This document shows positions 1-64,000 of a stretch of 64,000 bases of DNA, piece by piece. Both the position numbers and the translations under genes were made by a program. The notes below the pieces were generated by a model. That model was not told the DNA's origin and ran no database searches. It saw nothing but the letters and a program-made list of their open reading frames with translations. This DNA is from Ariolimax columbianus (taxonomy: Eukaryota; Mollusca; Gastropoda; Stylommatophora; Arionidae): NCBI GenBank assembly GCA_036924085.1, contig JAVGWX010000013.1, positions 62,308,157 through 62,372,156 on the forward strand. Reading direction: 5' to 3'. The first letter of the stretch is position 1, and every line of letters starts with the position of its first letter.

Positions 1-49
1 AAATTTAAAAAAAAGAAAATTAGAAAATTAAATTGATATCTTTCAGAAA

Positions 50-345
50 ACCCTTCTTTGGCCTGTAAAGGACATTGTGTCATAGTTTACAGTGCACCTG
101 CGATATCTGCGCTCTTTGGACCGACACTTCTGGTTTCAGCTGGCTTTTTTAGGGGCTGTGTTTGTCTTCCCACCGTGATCCCTATTCTCTTAGCCAGATT
201 ACACTAGTGCAGACTGATTCCAGGGCCGCTGCTTGGAGAAGGAAAAAGTGTCTTGATCAGCTGTAGAACGCTCATCCTGATGCAAGCAGCCAGCTAGGAC
301 TTTTCGACTGCTATCAGTTCATTCACTGTGCTGCATCTTCGACGG
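50..345 (-). repeat. dispersed repeat R1, diverged copy
   Basis: A diverged copy of the most frequent dispersed repeat in the window. On the minus strand, copies contain a block AAGTCGGATGTGTCGG..CCGAAAGG, a CTGTAAACTACGACACAA segment and, where intact, a (GAA)n tail. Other copies are near 7720, 10785, 19385, 20815, 34185, 46545, 52365, 58430 and 62970. The A/GAA-rich 3' tail and the 5' inversion at 20815-21160 indicate LINE-type mobilisation, so it is a SINE or a LINE 3' region. Confidence 0.6.
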
Positions 346-599
346 ATCGGAAAAAAAAGGTTCATTGTCGGTAATAGCTCACAGGCAAAGTGAGTTATTT
401 ACTCTTAAATAGCCAGGATGAAAAGAATATGATTACTGTCATCTGAATTTAATGTTATAAAAGATGACTAAAGAGGGTTGTGCTTGGGGCTGGTAACCTC
501 ATCATGTAAAAAAAACCAAAAAAAACAACATTGCAATTATGATCAGTCCCTGCAAAACACAACGATGAAGATCTTGAAAAATGTATGTTCTCCCTGACA

Positions 600-700
600 C
601 AGCTTTGAGCAGAACACCCAAGGTTGGTCATACAGTGGATACTCTCCTACCACTGCAATATCAAAGGCGATGAAGCTGCAGACAAACTAGCAAAGTGAGG
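600..700 (+). mobile_element. LINE RNase H fragment
   Basis: A short piece whose translation resembles the last part of a LINE RNase H domain: an S-H-C-like region followed by G-D-E-A-A-D-K-L-A-K. It resembles the region of the LINE at 34618-36722 containing PSHCKIQSNEEADRLAKE. It is interrupted directly afterwards by another repeat. Confidence 0.55.
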
Positions 701-715
701 AAGCAAAGGCAAAGG

Positions 716-1000
716 TAAAGGCCGCCGTCCATCGTAGACGATGATGGTATAATTAATTTGGCTAGCGCTATTTTTAGTAGCTATTTTAAACTATTTTAGC
801 TATTAACTGCGCTTTTTATCCTCACTCTCTCGTCTTGTGCCGCCCGACCCCAGTAGCAAGTCAAGGACAAGACGGCTAGGGGGCGACTACGAGATGCAGG
901 GGACTCCACATCAAGAACCTGTGAAAAAGACGGCGGAGTTCGGAGTCGAACCCACACCACCTGATCACAAGGCTGACGGCTTAACCACTTCATCCCAAAC
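716..1000 (-). repeat. tRNA-derived SINE family R2, copy 1
   Basis: This repeat recurs at 10525-10795 with high identity. On the minus strand its head, at the right end, reads like a tRNA: an A-box-like GGTTAAGCCGTC.G and a B-box-like GGTTCGACTC about 35 bases later. A body of about 200 bp follows, ending in TCTACGATGGACGACGGCC. The structure is that of a Pol III SINE. It does not encode a protein. Confidence 0.7.
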
Positions 1001-1029
1001 AGGAGGAGCTTCCCCACAAAAAGATATTA

Positions 1030-1735
1030 GTATCACGTATAATAAGGCGTATATAAAATGACGTACTGGCACAATGGACAGAGTACTGTCCCGAGTTATA
1101 TAACTATGAGGGACGAAACGAACCTGAGAAAACAATCCCCCCAACACCAACAAAGATAGAGGATAACCAACTGATAACAAAGGAAGAGGTAACTGCAGCG
1201 GTAAAGACATTGAGAAGAGGGAAAAGGCGGCCAGCGTGGACAATATACCAGCAGAGCTCTTACAGGCAGGTGGAGAGGTAGTGGTGGAAGGCCTGACACA
1301 CATCTGCAACAAAATATGGGCGACGGGAAACTGGTCGGACTTATGGACAAAATCAATGGTTATACCATTACATAAGTCTGGAAACCTAAAGCTGTGCCAA
1401 AATTACAGAACAATAAGCCTCATCAGCCACCCTAGCAAGGTCATACTTTAATTAATCCTCGACCTATTGAAACCTCGAGCAGAGAACATTATTGCCGAGG
1501 AGCAAGCAGGGTTCAGACAGGGAAGAAGCACTACAGAACAGATATTTAATTTAAGGCTGCTTAGCGAAAAATTTTGGCCGTCCCAAAAAGAGATTGGAGG
1601 AAAGCATAAAAGAATGGACCAATCTCCGACCAGAAGAGGCACAGGCAGTGGCCGCTTACAGATAAGGGTGGCGTGGGGTTGTGAGGATGTCTTCATGTGT
1701 GCCCCAATAACCGGTTACGGGATGACCTGTTAATA
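1030..1735 (+). mobile_element. LINE family A fragment with internal deletion
   Basis: The plus strand encodes the start of an RT: DNIPAELLQAGGEVV, WTKSMVIPLHKSGNLKLCQN and YRTISLISHPSK, then EEQAGFRQGRSTTEQIFNLR. It then jumps to the extreme C-terminus of the same element type (RMDQSPTRR..., CAPITGYG). The palm with the catalytic aspartates is missing, so roughly the central two thirds of the RT has been deleted. Frameshifts and stops show it is dead. The 3' end has short TGACC-like repeats, as in other family A copies (38600, 54555, 61510). Confidence 0.8.
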
Positions 1736-1834
1736 AGGCCAAGACCATAATTAAAGTCAACCCCCCCCGAAAACTAGCATCAGATTCAGCGAAAAATAGC
1801 TGATTAAAATCTAATTCCACCTCCACATGACAGC

Positions 1835-4430
1835 CCTAGAAAGAGACTCATCATCATCATGTAGCATGTCCTTTGTAGAACGTCGCTCCAATCACTGTCT
1901 AGAAGAAACTCGTTCCCTTGCCAAAACACCAGTCTCCGCCACAGTCATACATAGGCATTCCTGGATATCTAGGTGCCATCGTCTTCTTGGTCTACCCCTT
2001 CCTCTTTTGCCTGGCACCATACCTTCCATCACCGTTCTCTCAAGACCATTGTGTCTCTCGATGTGACCAAAGTACTTGCATTTTCTAGCCAAAATGGAAA
2101 TGATAAACCAGTTTTCTTCTATGCTCAACTCTTGCCGAATGTCTGCATTTGGTTTTTTCTCTGTCCAGGGTATTCTGAGGATCTTTCTGTAACATTTTGA
2201 CTCGAAGGATTAGATTCTTTGTCTATAAATTTTGGTAATCGTCCATGATTCACAGCCATAAGCTGCCACAGGAAAAACACAGGCTCTCAAGACTTTTACT
2301 TTTATCATTTTGTTGGTGCCCTGCCATACTTTCTTCAGGCTGTTCAGTCTCTTCATTGCCATAGCTAGTCTTCTTCTGATTTCTTTCGTGCAGTCACCAT
2401 TTTTGTCAATTCTGGAGCCCAGATATTCAAAATGTGTGACCTGATCTATTTCCTCACCACCCACTGTAAATTTATGCTGACATTGTGTTTTGTCGGTGGT
2501 CATTATCTTTGTTTTATTTATGTTTATGAACAGGTTTTGGATTTTTACTATGTCCATTAACGTCTGAAAGTAGCTGCTCTAGCCCTTCCGCACTTCTTGA
2601 TAGTATCACTGTGTCATCTGCGTATCGTAACTCTGGAATCTCGTACCCCTCAATCGTAAATGGGTTGAAACTTTCAATGTTCACATCTACGAACATTTGT
2701 CATTATACATTCCGCATATATGTTGTACAGATAAGGCGAGAGGATACATCCCTGTCGGACTCCCTTTTGTACTGCAAACCAATCTGTTTGCCCAGATACT
2801 CGGACAGCGGCTTGTTGATCTTGGTATGTTTCAATGAGATGGACTATGTGCAAAGGAAACCCCATTTCCTTCATGATTCTCCACAGATTTTGATGTTTTA
2901 CCGTGTCGACGGCCTTAGTGTAATCAATGAAACATGTGTACACGTCTACATTAAACTCTCTACATTTTTCATAGATATTCCTTAAATTGAATATGTGGTC
3001 CCGGGTCCCTCTGTCTTTCCTAAAACCTGCCTGGACTATGTGAATCTCAGATTCAAACCTTTTCTCTATCCTTCTTAACAGGATTCGCAAGAGTATCTTG
3101 CTAGCGTGGTTGATCAGAGCGATAGTTCGGTAGTTCGTGCACAGCTTCAGGTTGCCTTTTTTGGGGAGGGGAATATAAATTGATTTCTTCCATGCTTCTG
3201 GCCACTCTGCACTGTGCCATATCTGTTTACACAGCTTGTGATTGACTCGAGCACATGCCTCCCCTCCTGCTTGTATTAGCTCTGCTGGGATATCATCGCA
3301 TCCTGGGGACTTTCCCTTTTTCAGGCTTTTAATTGCAGAGCGTACTTCTTCCAATGTTGGTTCAGGTTCTTTCTCTTCCTTTGGTAGGATTGTAACTGAG
3401 CGCTTTGTGCTATCTCCATACATGGTTCTGCAGTACTCTCTCCATCTGTTCAGTATGTCCTTGGTTTCTGTTAATGTGCTATCCTCTTTGTCATTTATGA
3501 CCTGTGAAACCGGACGGAACTTCCTTGTCAGTGTTCTTATTGCTTTAAATGCATATCTCTCTGCCTTGTTGTTGTAGGTTTTCTATATCCTTACATGTTT
3601 CTACTATGTATCTTCTTTTATCTTTTCTTATTTCTCTTCTAACTTTTCTTGCGCAGTTTTTATATGCTGTGTTGGTACCCTTACTTCCCATTTGTTTTAA
3701 TTGTTGCCTTTCTGCAATGAGTTTCTGTGTTTCCTCTGTTACATAGCTCTGTGTCTTGTGCGACATCTTGGGAATAATTTCTTTCGCTGTCGAGATAAAA
3801 ATATTCCTTGCGTATGATGTCAATTCCTCAGATGTCATCTCTTCCTGTACGCAAGCAATGCCTCAAATTTGTTTTCTACTTTGATGTTGTATTCAGTAGG
3901 TATTGCTGATACATCGAAGCGTATTGGCTGGCAATCTTTGTTGATCGTAGTCTTGTTTGGAAAACTGCAAACAGTAATTCGTGGTACGTATCACAGTCTG
4001 CTCCTGGCAGCGTTTTTGTTGCCAGCACATTTTATCTCCATCTTTGTTGCACTAGGATGTAATCTATTTGGTTTCTGCTGTTGCCATCAGGGGAGGTCCA
4101 CGTGTATAGTCTACGTGGATGTTGTTTGAAGAAGGTGTTGGCAATGGAGAGGTTGTTTTTCGGGCAGAATTCAACCAGTTTTTCTCCTCGCTCATTTCTG
4201 TGTCCCAAACCGAAAGGTCCTCGAACACTTCTCTCCTCTTCGGCTCTTTCCTCTCCGACTTTCGCATTGAAATCGCCAATGATGATCAAGATATCTCTTT
4301 TTCCATCGTTTCTTGCAAGGTGTTATAGAAATCATCCATTTTGCAATCGTCTGCTGCTGATGTTGGTGCATACACTTGAATTATTGTTAAATTTCTAGTC
4401 TTTTTCTTTAGTCTGATTACAAGAAAGAGA
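1835..4430 (-). mobile_element. LINE family C, nearly full length, frameshifted
   Basis: From right to left the minus strand encodes an APE-type endonuclease remnant (MIIIGDFNAKVGEE; YTWTSPDGNSRNQIDYILVQ at 4289-4032), a linker (3838-3545), an RT (3423-2514, with IPLPKKGNLKLCTNYRTIAL, QAGFRKDRGTRDHIFNLRNI, VRQGCILSPYLYNIY and the catalytic box RYADDTVILS) and a C-terminal part with KCKYFGHIERHNGLERTVME (2557-1892). The 3' end, left, is a (ATG)n-like tail at about 1850. Several frameshifts separate the pieces, so it is inactive. The clade is uncertain; the short ATG tail and architecture resemble RTE-like elements. Confidence 0.85.
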
Positions 4431-4545
4431 CTGGACTAAAAAAAAAGTTCAGTTGAAATCAGATGCATCGTGCCGAAAAGCACATTTATCGCAGCCTTGT
4501 TAACTACGACACAACATCCTTTTAGGGATGAACGCCAAAGAAGAA
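4430..4545 (+). repeat. SINE-like fragment with GAA tail
   Basis: It contains TTGAAATCAGATGCATCGTG, CCGAAAAGCAC, ATCGCAGCC and ACTACGACACAACATCC, and ends in AAAGAAGAAGAAG. This is a variant of the block shared with R1 and with the copy at 43640-43940. It lies at the 5' edge of LINE C. Confidence 0.55.
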
Positions 4546-4634
4546 GAAGCTGTTGATGTTAGACTCTGTCAAAAGCTTTCTTGTAGTCCACGGAGCACTC
4601 TAAAATAACCTTTTGGACTTCTATTTGTTTATCA

Positions 4635-4960
4635 TCCAAACTTCAAATACTAATAAATAATAGTTGCCCATTGCAAGTGAAGATGGTGACGGCAATGAGC
4701 TTTTGCTGCGATATGCATTCCTGAATTTTTGTAAAGACCAATCCTGGAACGGCATACTTTGCCACATTCAGGGCACATTTGTGGAGTTGTGCGTTTTGTT
4801 TTTTCGGGCAGCACACTTTCCGTGATGGCTTTACTCTCTGTGATCTGAGCACCTTCTGTGATATTAGCGCGCCAGGTGGTACGGTCTTGTGCAAGCAACT
4901 CTCAGAAGGTAACATCAATATTGAAGCATTTCAGAGACACTTTCAAGGAGTCTCTGTAGT
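4635..4960 (-). mobile_element. LINE family B 3' end with zinc-finger-like motif
   Basis: The minus strand encodes CPECGKVCRSRIGLYKN followed by a histidine-rich end, the C2H2-like motif that closes the ORF of family B LINEs (compare CLLCSRCFRARIGLFSHMHT near 31880). The 3' end TGGGCAACTATTATTTATTAG marks the terminus of a 5'-truncated insertion. Confidence 0.65.
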
Positions 4961-5089
4961 GTTTATTCTGGCCTCCTGCCTGCCTGTTGTGAGCTCACTG
5001 ATTAACCTGTAGCACTCCAATGGCCTGTCTCTTTGAACCAGCTCGGCCTGCAAAAACGGTGTGCGGAAAAATTTTTTTTTTTTTTGAAC

Positions 5090-5640
5090 GGAGTCACTCC
5101 TGACAGCCATTTTTTACTGCTGACTACGCCCTCCATATATACACGATATTTTGCCGGTTAAAGTATCGTATGTGCGATTACAAATGGCTTTTGAACAGTT
5201 TTAATTTTGTATACGCCGTTTGGAGCAAGCCAACTTTTTGCGAAAGGGGAAGTAGGTTGTTGAGAAAGATTTTTATCGCGTAGATCTGTTTATTTTGTTT
5301 GTTTAAATGAAAGAACTACGTTTGAATTGGAAACTAACAGTTGTGTAGATATTGTAAACACAGTATCGATACGTTGTTGTGGTTTCCATGGTTTTCTATC
5401 GGAGCGACTAGGCCTAGTGGTCGAGTCCAAATTTTTCCCGAGATTTTCATAAATTTTCAACTTCATCTTTTTAAATCTCAAAAACTAACAAACATACAAC
5501 AAAAACAATAACACCCACATGTTCGTTATGCTATTGTGTATCTACACACCAGAAAAACATATTTATTGACAAACAAACATAAAAGTTACAAATTTTGAAA
5601 GACGACTACCACAGCGACTAATTAAGAAAATTAATTAGGT
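5090..5640 (+). repeat. dispersed repeat R6, copy 1
   Basis: Shares long similarity with 40640-41230 (plus), 60480-61120 (minus), 37330-37500 (minus) and 53985-54540 (plus, interrupted). Common landmarks are ACAGTATCGATAC, GGAAACTAACAGTTGTG, CATCTTTTT..ATCTCA and ACACAACAAAAACAATAACA. There is no coding capacity. It is probably a non-autonomous DNA transposon or an internal piece of one. Confidence 0.6.
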
Positions 5641-5884
5641 CAAATTTAGTCACTAATTATGTAGCGTGCCTAAGGTTAACAGCGGCTTGGGGATGTGCTC
5701 ATCTGGCATGCGAATAACATATCCAGCCCACTTTATCTGAGTTATTTGCAGAAGTGAATGGATGCTCGACATATTAACCTTGCTAAGAATTTCAGCCCAG
5801 CTGTCCATATTTACTAACGTTTTATTGCTAGTAAGTTTATTTTTTTCCTTGTCTTAGTGATTATTGGTGGCATTGCTAAAAATA

Positions 5885-7295
5885 AATGTTTCACTTAACT
5901 CTTTACAGGTCATACCGCCAGACATTGGCCACCGAAAACCTAAAAATGACAGCCCCTCTCGACCAAAATGGACTTCTGAAACATGCTTTTGTGTTTCATG
6001 ATTTATTTGCAGAATTAGATTTTTAAAATACTCTACATGATGGTTGCACATACGCAAATTGACGTTTAACTGTTTGATTATTTTCTGTAGGTCGATTACA
6101 AAATGTGATATGAGATTTGAAAGCCTACCCCTTTATTGAAACGAAAGTTGGGCTTCAAGGCTGTAGCATTGATTTTTTATTTGATCAGTCCAATGGTCGC
6201 AGATCTGGATATTCAACACACCCCGGATTCAGACTTTGACTGAGGCACAGAATACAAATAGGTAGGTGTATAGGAATTGGCGGAGATATCGGCGAAACAA
6301 GGGCTGGGTAAGTACCAAAAAAATGTTCTTTCCAATTTCTACCTCTGCATTAATGTAATTTAACGATTTGTACTAATATATCATCTTTTTTATCAATACT
6401 TCATGTCATAGATAGTTTAATTATATGTCTCTAAGATCGCGCCCTACCGTTTGTGGGTCTACATTGCTCTGCTGTTCTAGTTCATTATGGATGCTGCCAA
6501 GCCACGGATTTGCCTGGAATTCACACTAGTCGACGACTCACACTTGTGTTCACAGAAACATGTCGTTTTCCATTTGGACTGGTTAATTCGTACGTTTTTT
6601 GTGATTTCTTCCTACTGATTATCCTGGCCTGGACATCGGCTATATGAATAGCACTATATGCTTAAACCTGTGTCGTATTTTCATGGTCTAGTTCACACGG
6701 CTAAACTTCGCGAGATTGGTGTCCTTCGCCCTAGCTGCAGACAGTGTCAGTTTTAGAGTGACTGGAATTTAGACATGACTATAATGGACTAGAACACGGC
6801 CCAGTAGAGATGCCCCCATGACCTCTTGCAGTTATGGAAAAGGCATGACACACAACGATAGATGTAATTCCCCTCCACTGCCTTATGGGACCTATTTATG
6901 GGAAATGCTTTTGGAGTAAACCCTGAGGAAAAATCTGCATCCTATGCTATCTTCAGTCGTCTCGATAAAATCTTGCCACTGACCAAGGGTAGCTCAGGAC
7001 CAGTGAGTGAGGTTATAAAAAAAAGCAGTTTTTTTCCTCATTTTAATCCAAATAACCGCGCAAGTCACCCATTTCAGCAGACACAGCAAGAGAAACGACT
7101 GTCCACGCAGCTGAACAAAGAGAGTGGTCTTCATCACATGTGATGGACGAACATCATATGTCTCATGATGTTTAGATCATAATTTTGGCTCAATTTGTTC
7201 AATAATAATGAATTATATTTAGAATAAAACTTTGAGACATGGAATTCCGTCATTTTTGCCCGGACAGAGACATAAATGGGACTGGAAAGGGTTAA
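5885..7295 (+). mobile_element. TTAA-bordered repeat R5, with insertions
   Basis: The left end reads TTAACTCTTTACAGGTC and the right end, on the other strand, TTAACCCTTTCCAGTCCC, so the termini are inverted repeats flanked by TTAA. Inside are landmarks seen in other copies, such as TTTGATCAGTCCAATG and GTCATAGATAGTTTAATTAT. The part around 6450-7140 belongs to a separate repeat (see 6450). A TTAA target with CCCTTT-like ends is typical of piggyBac-type elements. No transposase is present. Confidence 0.55.
6450..7145 (-). repeat. composite repeat inside R5
   Basis: Contains segments found also at 20600-20700, 24060-24510, 44100-44290 and 56455-56525, for example GAATTCACACTAGTCGACG, GTAAACCCTGAGGAAAAATC and GGTAGCTCAGGACCAGTGAG. 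It therefore looks like a dispersed, possibly LINE-mobilised element inserted in R5. Orientation and exact ends are uncertain. Confidence 0.45.
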
Positions 7296-7719
7296 CAAAT
7301 TCGTCAATAATCAGACACAAAATTAAATCAATAAAACGTCACTATTGCTAAATCTGGTATACACATACACAACTGTAATGACTAACCTATAGTAGCTGCT
7401 GCCATCTGGTGACTGACGGTGTAAGGGAGGTCAAGCTCAAAAGATGCACTCCCACCAGCACAAGTTGCATCACAACGCTGCCTCAACCTGTTGTTTCAAA
7501 CAGTAAACCAGATTAACACTTGCCATAGGTATAAACTCTTGTTCATAGCAAGCTTTCAGTTATCATTATTCTTCTTATTCTTTCTCCTCCTTCCTCTTCT
7601 TTTTCTTCAGTGTTTTTCTCAAAGAAGTTTGTGGTTGGCAATGATGTCTTGCCAGGACATTCAATGCATCTTCCTTTGACATTTTGCGTGAAAGGACATT
7701 TTTAACATTTCTTGTTCTT

Positions 7720-8060
7720 CTTCTTTGTTCGTTCTCAAACTCCCACTACCAAGCCCTGAAAAGGGCTTTGTAAGTAGCAGGATGTTGTCCAGAGAACGGA
7801 ATATGTTGTGTCATAGTTTACAGCTTGACTGCGATATTTGCACCTTTTGGTCAGAAATATCCGACTTCAGCAGACATTTTTGAGTACCGGGTTAGCCTTC
7901 CCACTTCCTTCGATCCATTCTCCTTAGCCAGTCTGCTTTGATGCAGCCTGTTATCCAGGATCACCACATGAAGGAGAAGAAGGGTCTTTGCAGCTCTGGG
8001 TCGCTGGTCCTGACACTAGCAGTCAGCTTTGGGTTTAGGGAAGAGTCTGTCCTGTCTGGA
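7720..8060 (-). repeat. dispersed repeat R1, near full copy
   Basis: A good R1 copy with the TTCTTCTTC tail complement at the left, CCCACTACCAAGCCCTGAAAAGG, the GATATTTGCACCTTTTGGTC block and a GATCACCACATGAAGG segment. On the minus strand it ends in a GAA-rich tail. Confidence 0.65.
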
Positions 8061-8429
8061 AATATAAGAAAAACATGAAATCGGAACCTGGCTGGCTGCT
8101 TGAACGGAGCACTTGTGGGAACATTCCCTGTTTGCTGATGTTGGTTACTAAACTAAAGAATATTGATCCTCATTTCTTATTCCCCTTCATACATGCACAA
8201 AAACTGTCCCACCTGGCACGCTAGCATCAGACTGCAAAGTGAAACATCATCGTCGAGGCTCAGAGACAGCTGGCTCCTTACATGTGGGTCCTAAGTGCAG
8301 CAGAGTCTGCCATGCCAGGATTGGGCTTTACAGTCAAATGAGAACGCATCTCGTAGCACAAGTCTGATGCTTTCACAATTTTTGCTTATGACGGACAGTC
8401 ACAAACTTGAGGGTGACAAAGTAGATTAA

Positions 8430-9036
8430 TGTGCATTAATGTAATTTAGCACTTCATACTAATAGTAAAACGGTCAAGGTCGGCCCCATGGCAATATATG
8501 CCGTTGGGGATGAAGATAACTCTTCACGTGCTAAGCCGCCGCCTTTGTGAGGTGGGCTGACTAGTTCCCTTCCTTGCTGTTTATACCTTCCTCAACTCAT
8601 CTGCCAGGTACCCATTTACAGTTGGGTCGACTGAAGAAGCGATCATATCAGGAATGAGCCACACTCTTGATATTTTTCTGTTCGTCCATGATTTGGAACC
8701 CTGACTCACTGTAATCCAGTCTTAGCAACTCAGTTCACTGTCGACTAGGCTACACGCTCCACTAATATATATCCTTTATTATGAATACCTATATATTAGT
8801 GGATGGGAGAAACGTTCTATAAAGGACATGCTACATGATGATGATGAATACCTTATGTCATAGATAGTTTAATTATGTGTCTTATGATGTTTGGACCATA
8901 ATTTAAGCTCAATCTGTTTATATTGCTAATCAAGATTTATTTATTTTATTTTGAATACAATTTTTGCACACAGAATTTCTGCATTTTGGCCAGGATGGAA
9001 AGACGCAAAAATTAGCCCAGACTGAAAATGGTTAAA
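8430..9036 (+). mobile_element. TTAA-bordered repeat R5, right part
   Basis: Carries the R5 landmarks TAATGTAATTTAGCACTTCA, GTCATAGATAGTTTAATTAT, GTCTTATGATGTTTGGACC and the terminus AGCCCAGACTGAAAATGGTTAA. It is interrupted by unrelated sequence at 8470-8750 and by a tiny LINE-tail insertion at 8791-8843. Its TTAA terminus lies 18-21 bp downstream of the pecanex exon o donor. Confidence 0.6.
8791..8843 (+). mobile_element. 53-bp LINE C tail insertion with target duplication
   Basis: It contains AACGTTCTATAAAGGACATG and CTACATGATGATG, matching the 3' terminus of the LINE at 1835-4430 (complement of 1850-1885). It is flanked by identical 10-bp ATGAATACCT at 8781-8790 and 8844-8853. The empty site is visible in R5 copies near 6395 and 55650. 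This is a severely 5'-truncated retrotransposition event. Confidence 0.75.
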
Positions 9037-9052
9037 TGTTACCCAACCTTTA

Positions 9053-63709
<54,657 letters not shown>

Positions 63710-63769
63710 CTGGAATATTCAAGAACACAAACATACATACATACTTGACCTTCTTTTTCAACGTTTTCT

Positions 63770-64000
63770 TTTTTTTTTTTTTGCGTTCGCCTTATTTCTC
63801 TAATTTCCAAGGCGGTGTGCACTTGTGGTTTTTATTTTTGCACCTTTCAGCCCAGTGCATTCGACTTCACCATGCATTTTATGTAACGGTCTGCTTCCTC
63901 CTGCATTTTCTAAGGGTTTGCTTCCCCGGGGTAACGGCCGGTGCTGTGATGGGGATCGAACCCAGCACCTTCGGATTGTGAGCAGTGCCACTTAACCACG
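63770..64000 (-). mobile_element. tRNA-derived SINE family R3, copy 5 (cut by window edge)
   Basis: Minus-oriented R3: poly-T at the left, GCCTTATTTCTCTAATTTCC, body, then the head complement GGGGATCGAACCCAGCACCT running to the edge. It lies about 60 bp upstream of the pecanex exon a acceptor, on the intron side. Confidence 0.85.

Noticed and set aside
5885..7295. Firm assignment of R5 to piggyBac
   Set aside because: TTAA borders and CCCTTT-like ends fit, but no transposase is present and the termini are too diverged for certainty, so it is only called TTAA-bordered.

Overview
This is a window of animal nuclear DNA, AT-rich and full of transposable elements. It behaves like one long stretch of introns. 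One host gene is clear: a pecanex family gene (PCNX1/2/3 type, a multi-pass membrane protein) on the minus strand. I reconstructed 15 consecutive coding exons from position 63709 down to 9054. All have GT-AG borders. The reading phases join without a single conflict over 2225 coding bases (about 741 residues). The 5' exons lie beyond the right edge. The variable C-terminal tail after the last exon found was not located. The gene covers at least 54.6 kb here, so about 3.5% of its span is coding. The exon structure, tRNA-derived SINEs, LINEs and mariner elements point to an invertebrate metazoan. A marine lophotrochozoan such as a gastropod is my guess, not something the sequence proves.

Layout, left to right. 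1-9050: SINE and LINE debris downstream of the last pecanex exon found, including a nearly full-length but broken LINE (1835-4430, minus) with endonuclease and reverse transcriptase (RT), and copies of a TTAA-bordered element. 9054-16754: four pecanex exons, with a dead mariner (about 10950-11500), a SINE nested in a LINE with a clean target-site duplication, and minisatellites. 16755-28963: a 12.2 kb intron holding a decayed Jockey-like LINE (22370-25500) broken up by insertions, plus several tandem arrays. 28964-38247: two exons around a 9 kb intron with a 1.1 kb 34-bp minisatellite, a LINE with a perfect 13-bp duplication (30943-32014), a decayed ORF of an unnamed mobile-element-like family (32050-33400), and a LINE with an RNase H domain (34618-36722). 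38248-57222: seven exons among LINE remnants, SINEs, TTAA elements and minisatellites. 57223-64000: arrays of 21/42 bp and 24 bp (the latter 1.75 kb), a palindromic mariner derivative inside a LINE, and two more exons.

The recurrent theme is nested insertion. Many events can be ordered because short target-site duplications survive. Several minisatellites appear to be amplified from sequence inside or at the 3' end of mobile elements. I saw no CRISPR array, bacterial operon, viral genome or authentic tRNA gene. The most interesting signals are the fold-back mariner, the SINE with an internal variable tandem repeat, shared central domains between SINE families, 28-53 bp LINE-tail insertions with duplications, and transposon ends sitting against pecanex splice donors.
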